From an uncultured Chryseolinea sp. (lineage in GTDB: Bacteria; Bacteroidota; Bacteroidia; Cytophagales; Cyclobacteriaceae), in NCBI GenBank assembly GCA_946478915.1, contig CAMLER010000030.1, positions 1 to 15,999 on the forward strand: a stretch of DNA of 15,999 bases, written 5' to 3'. A program made the position numbers and the translations under genes. The stretch's first letter is position 1; every line of letters starts with the position of its first letter. Of this stretch, positions 15,803 to 15,999 are shown piece after piece. A model generated the notes under the pieces. That model was given only the letters and a program-made list of their open reading frames with translations, made no database searches and was not told where the DNA came from.

Positions 15803-15891
15803 ATTTCCATCTCTACCAAAAATTAAATAAACCGCTGCGTACGGAAGTCAGCAACATCCAACAATCACCAAAATGAATCTGCATTAGCGTG

Positions 15892-15999
15892 ACGCAGCGT
15901 CCCTGAGACAGGAGACACTGCTGTGACGGCACTTCCATATCGACGTATCAACTCTAGATAGCTGCAAGTGTACATTATATCTTCGGATAACAGCATGCA
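15892..15999. repeat. Double-hairpin element 6, cut by window end
   Basis: Copy of element 2 (offset 3902) up to the last linker base; hairpin B would begin at the next nucleotide outside the window. By analogy with the first block a filled lipoprotein cassette may follow. Confidence 0.8.

Larger units (their letters stand above)
11621..15999. repeat. Array of ~150-nt double-hairpin elements with empty and gene-filled spacers
   Basis: Seven occurrences of a conserved element (two cut short) are separated by spacers of 88, 89, 1564, 1564, 88 and 89 nt. Empty units repeat with a period of 238-239 bp; filled units are 1711-1714 bp and each hold one lipoprotein gene. Every element has hairpin A (GCGTCCCTGAGACAGGAGAC core), a ~65-nt linker and hairpin B (GTCTCCCGTCTCGGGGAC core). 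The empty pair at 11663-12097 recurs at 15565-15999 (offset 3902), so the array has a nested period and continues past the window. No recombinase, reverse transcriptase or cas gene is seen. The function is unknown; it resembles no repeat class I can name with confidence. Confidence 0.9.

Noticed and set aside
11621..15999. Integron attC sites / cassette array without integrase
   Set aside because: The layout is similar, but no GTTRRRY and RYYYAAC core pair is found at consistent positions in the elements, and the two-hairpin structure is unlike attC.
11621..15999. CRISPR array
   Set aside because: Repeats are ~150 nt with internal structure, and spacers are homologous to one another or carry a gene; no cas genes.
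11621..15999. Retron or diversity-generating retroelement
   Set aside because: No reverse transcriptase, and the duplicated genes are identical rather than diversified at adenines.

Overview
The window looks like chromosomal DNA of a Bacteroidota bacterium, probably Cytophagales-like. Supporting signs are exact TAnnTTTG promoter boxes upstream of several genes, weak or absent Shine-Dalgarno sequences, lipoproteins with acidic residues after the lipobox cysteine, and a moderate GC content. I cannot name a genus from sequence alone.

Positions 1-11570 are ordinary, densely coded DNA. In order they hold: the 3' part of a HEAT-repeat/c-type cytochrome gene (+); a phytanoyl-CoA-dioxygenase-family oxygenase (-); an MlaE-MlaF-MlaD lipid ABC transporter operon (+); a two-gene (-) operon for a GMC flavoprotein dehydrogenase and its small Tat-exported lipoprotein subunit; a short relic of a carbon-nitrogen hydrolase gene; a ribokinase-family sugar kinase (+); a carbon-nitrogen hydrolase with a Tat-like leader (-); and a secreted RraA-family protein (+). 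Several of these enzymes act on sugars or small organic acids and appear to be exported (dehydrogenase pair, RraA protein, possibly the hydrolase). This suggests oxidative carbohydrate catabolism in the cell envelope, but the genes are not one operon and that link is inference.

Positions 11571-15999 are very different: a long repeat array that runs off the right edge. Its building block is a strikingly constant ~150-nt element made of two hairpins, A and B, which are inverted relatives of each other and have complementary loops (GAGAC and GTCTC). Elements are separated either by an empty spacer of 88-89 nt or by a filled spacer of 1564 nt carrying a gene for an unrecognised ~404-residue lipoprotein with its own promoter. 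Two filled cassettes stand in tandem and appear identical at the nucleotide level over ~1.7 kb. The two empty units before them recur after them at an offset of 3902 bp, so the array also has a higher-order period. No integrase, transposase, reverse transcriptase or cas gene is visible, so the mobilising or expanding machinery, if any, lies elsewhere. This cassette-like array of structured elements with lipoprotein cargo is the most unusual part of the window.
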